Below, piece by piece: positions 63,898 to 64,000 of a DNA stretch of 64,000 nucleotides. Origin of the DNA: Achatina immaculata (Eukaryota; Mollusca; Gastropoda; Stylommatophora; Achatinidae); NCBI GenBank assembly GCA_009760885.1, contig CM019719.1:32640584-32704583 (forward strand), given 5' to 3'. The notes under the pieces were generated by a model. It was not told the DNA's origin and ran no database searches. It was given only the letters and a program-made list of their open reading frames with translations. Position numbers and translations under genes: made by a program. How positions within the stretch are numbered: the stretch's first letter is position 1; every line of letters begins with the position of its first letter.

Positions 63898-64000
63898 TTT
63901 GCCAGTCAGCGACCCATAGCAGACATGCTGACCTCAGGACTGTCGAACTAAAGCTGATCAAGACCCTGTCCCACTTCTCCGTTGGTACCCCCAGTAACAG
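63898..64000 (-). mobile_element. SIE-1 copy H, cut by the window edge
   Basis: The reverse strand ends 'gctatgggtcgctgactggc' and reads back through 'gacagggtcttgatcagc' to 'ctgttactgggggtaccaac' at the edge. Confidence 0.8.

Noticed and set aside
1..64000. Stand-alone tRNA, rRNA or snRNA genes
   Set aside because: All tRNA-like sequences seen sit at the head of SINE bodies; no rRNA or snRNA core motifs noticed.

Overview
This is eukaryotic nuclear DNA from an animal, most likely a marine invertebrate and possibly a gastropod mollusc. That placement is an inference from the kinds of LINEs and tRNA-derived SINEs present and from the very heavy load of simple repeats; no marker gene confirms it. 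Almost nothing in the window is a host gene. The one credible piece is a single first coding exon at 39663-39743(+): a signal peptide running straight into a consensus splice donor. No second exon can be assigned here. Local names used below are mine: SIE-1 (a ~330-bp short interspersed element), FB-1 (an inverted-repeat 'foldback' family), LINE-A/B/C/D/E and 'CR1-like' (non-LTR retrotransposon fragments told apart by their 3' ends), tSINE (tRNA-derived SINE) and TTAA-MITE.

Layout. 0-9 kb: SIE-1 copies, one expanded into a 34-bp minisatellite (4687-5612); a 27-bp minisatellite; a CR1-like LINE that split a 22-bp minisatellite; an FB-1 copy. 9-15 kb: LINE fragments, two TTAA-MITEs, and 24-bp, 19-bp and 21/22-bp arrays. 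15.2-18.1 kb: a 50-bp satellite with a clear ~1.19-kb higher-order period. 19-24 kb: a 41-bp array split by a 1.2-kb insertion, then 63-bp and 31-bp arrays and a 156-bp LINE-B insertion with a perfect 12-bp target-site duplication (TSD). 24.1-26.0 kb: ~1.9 kb of imperfect AGT/AGC/AAT triplets. 26-28 kb: a 94-bp near-perfect palindrome, another FB-1 and ~1 kb of single-copy DNA. 28.4-32.1 kb: the longest LINE-A copy, interrupted by a 1,605-bp retroposon with a perfect 12-bp TSD. 33-39 kb: SIE-1, CR1-like, tSINE and LINE-B copies, a 30-bp array and single-copy DNA. 39.6 kb: the signal-peptide exon. 40-44.5 kb: 20-, 33/38- and 45-bp arrays and tSINEs. 44.8-47.4 kb: a decayed LTR-retrotransposon gag-pol carrying a LINE-A insertion. 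47.7-50.2 kb: a second long palindrome, a 26-bp array, and ACC and CTAT tracts. 50.3-54.7 kb: LINE-B with a nested LINE-C (11-bp TSD), two abutting SIE-1 copies (one with a 35-bp minisatellite inside it), and tSINEs. 55-64 kb: LINE-A inside a 41-bp array, LINE-B, LINE-A inside a TTAA-MITE, SIE-1 copies and long single-copy stretches.

How the parts relate. The window is an archive of retrotransposition plus slippage. Several insertions can be ordered in time because they split an older element or array and left TSDs. Tandem arrays occupy roughly a fifth to a quarter of the sequence. At least two of them visibly grew from different internal segments of the same interspersed element (SIE-1). None of the mobile-element reading frames is intact. 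Coordinates of diverged elements are accurate to about 5-20 bp; TSD, palindrome and exon boundaries were read base by base.
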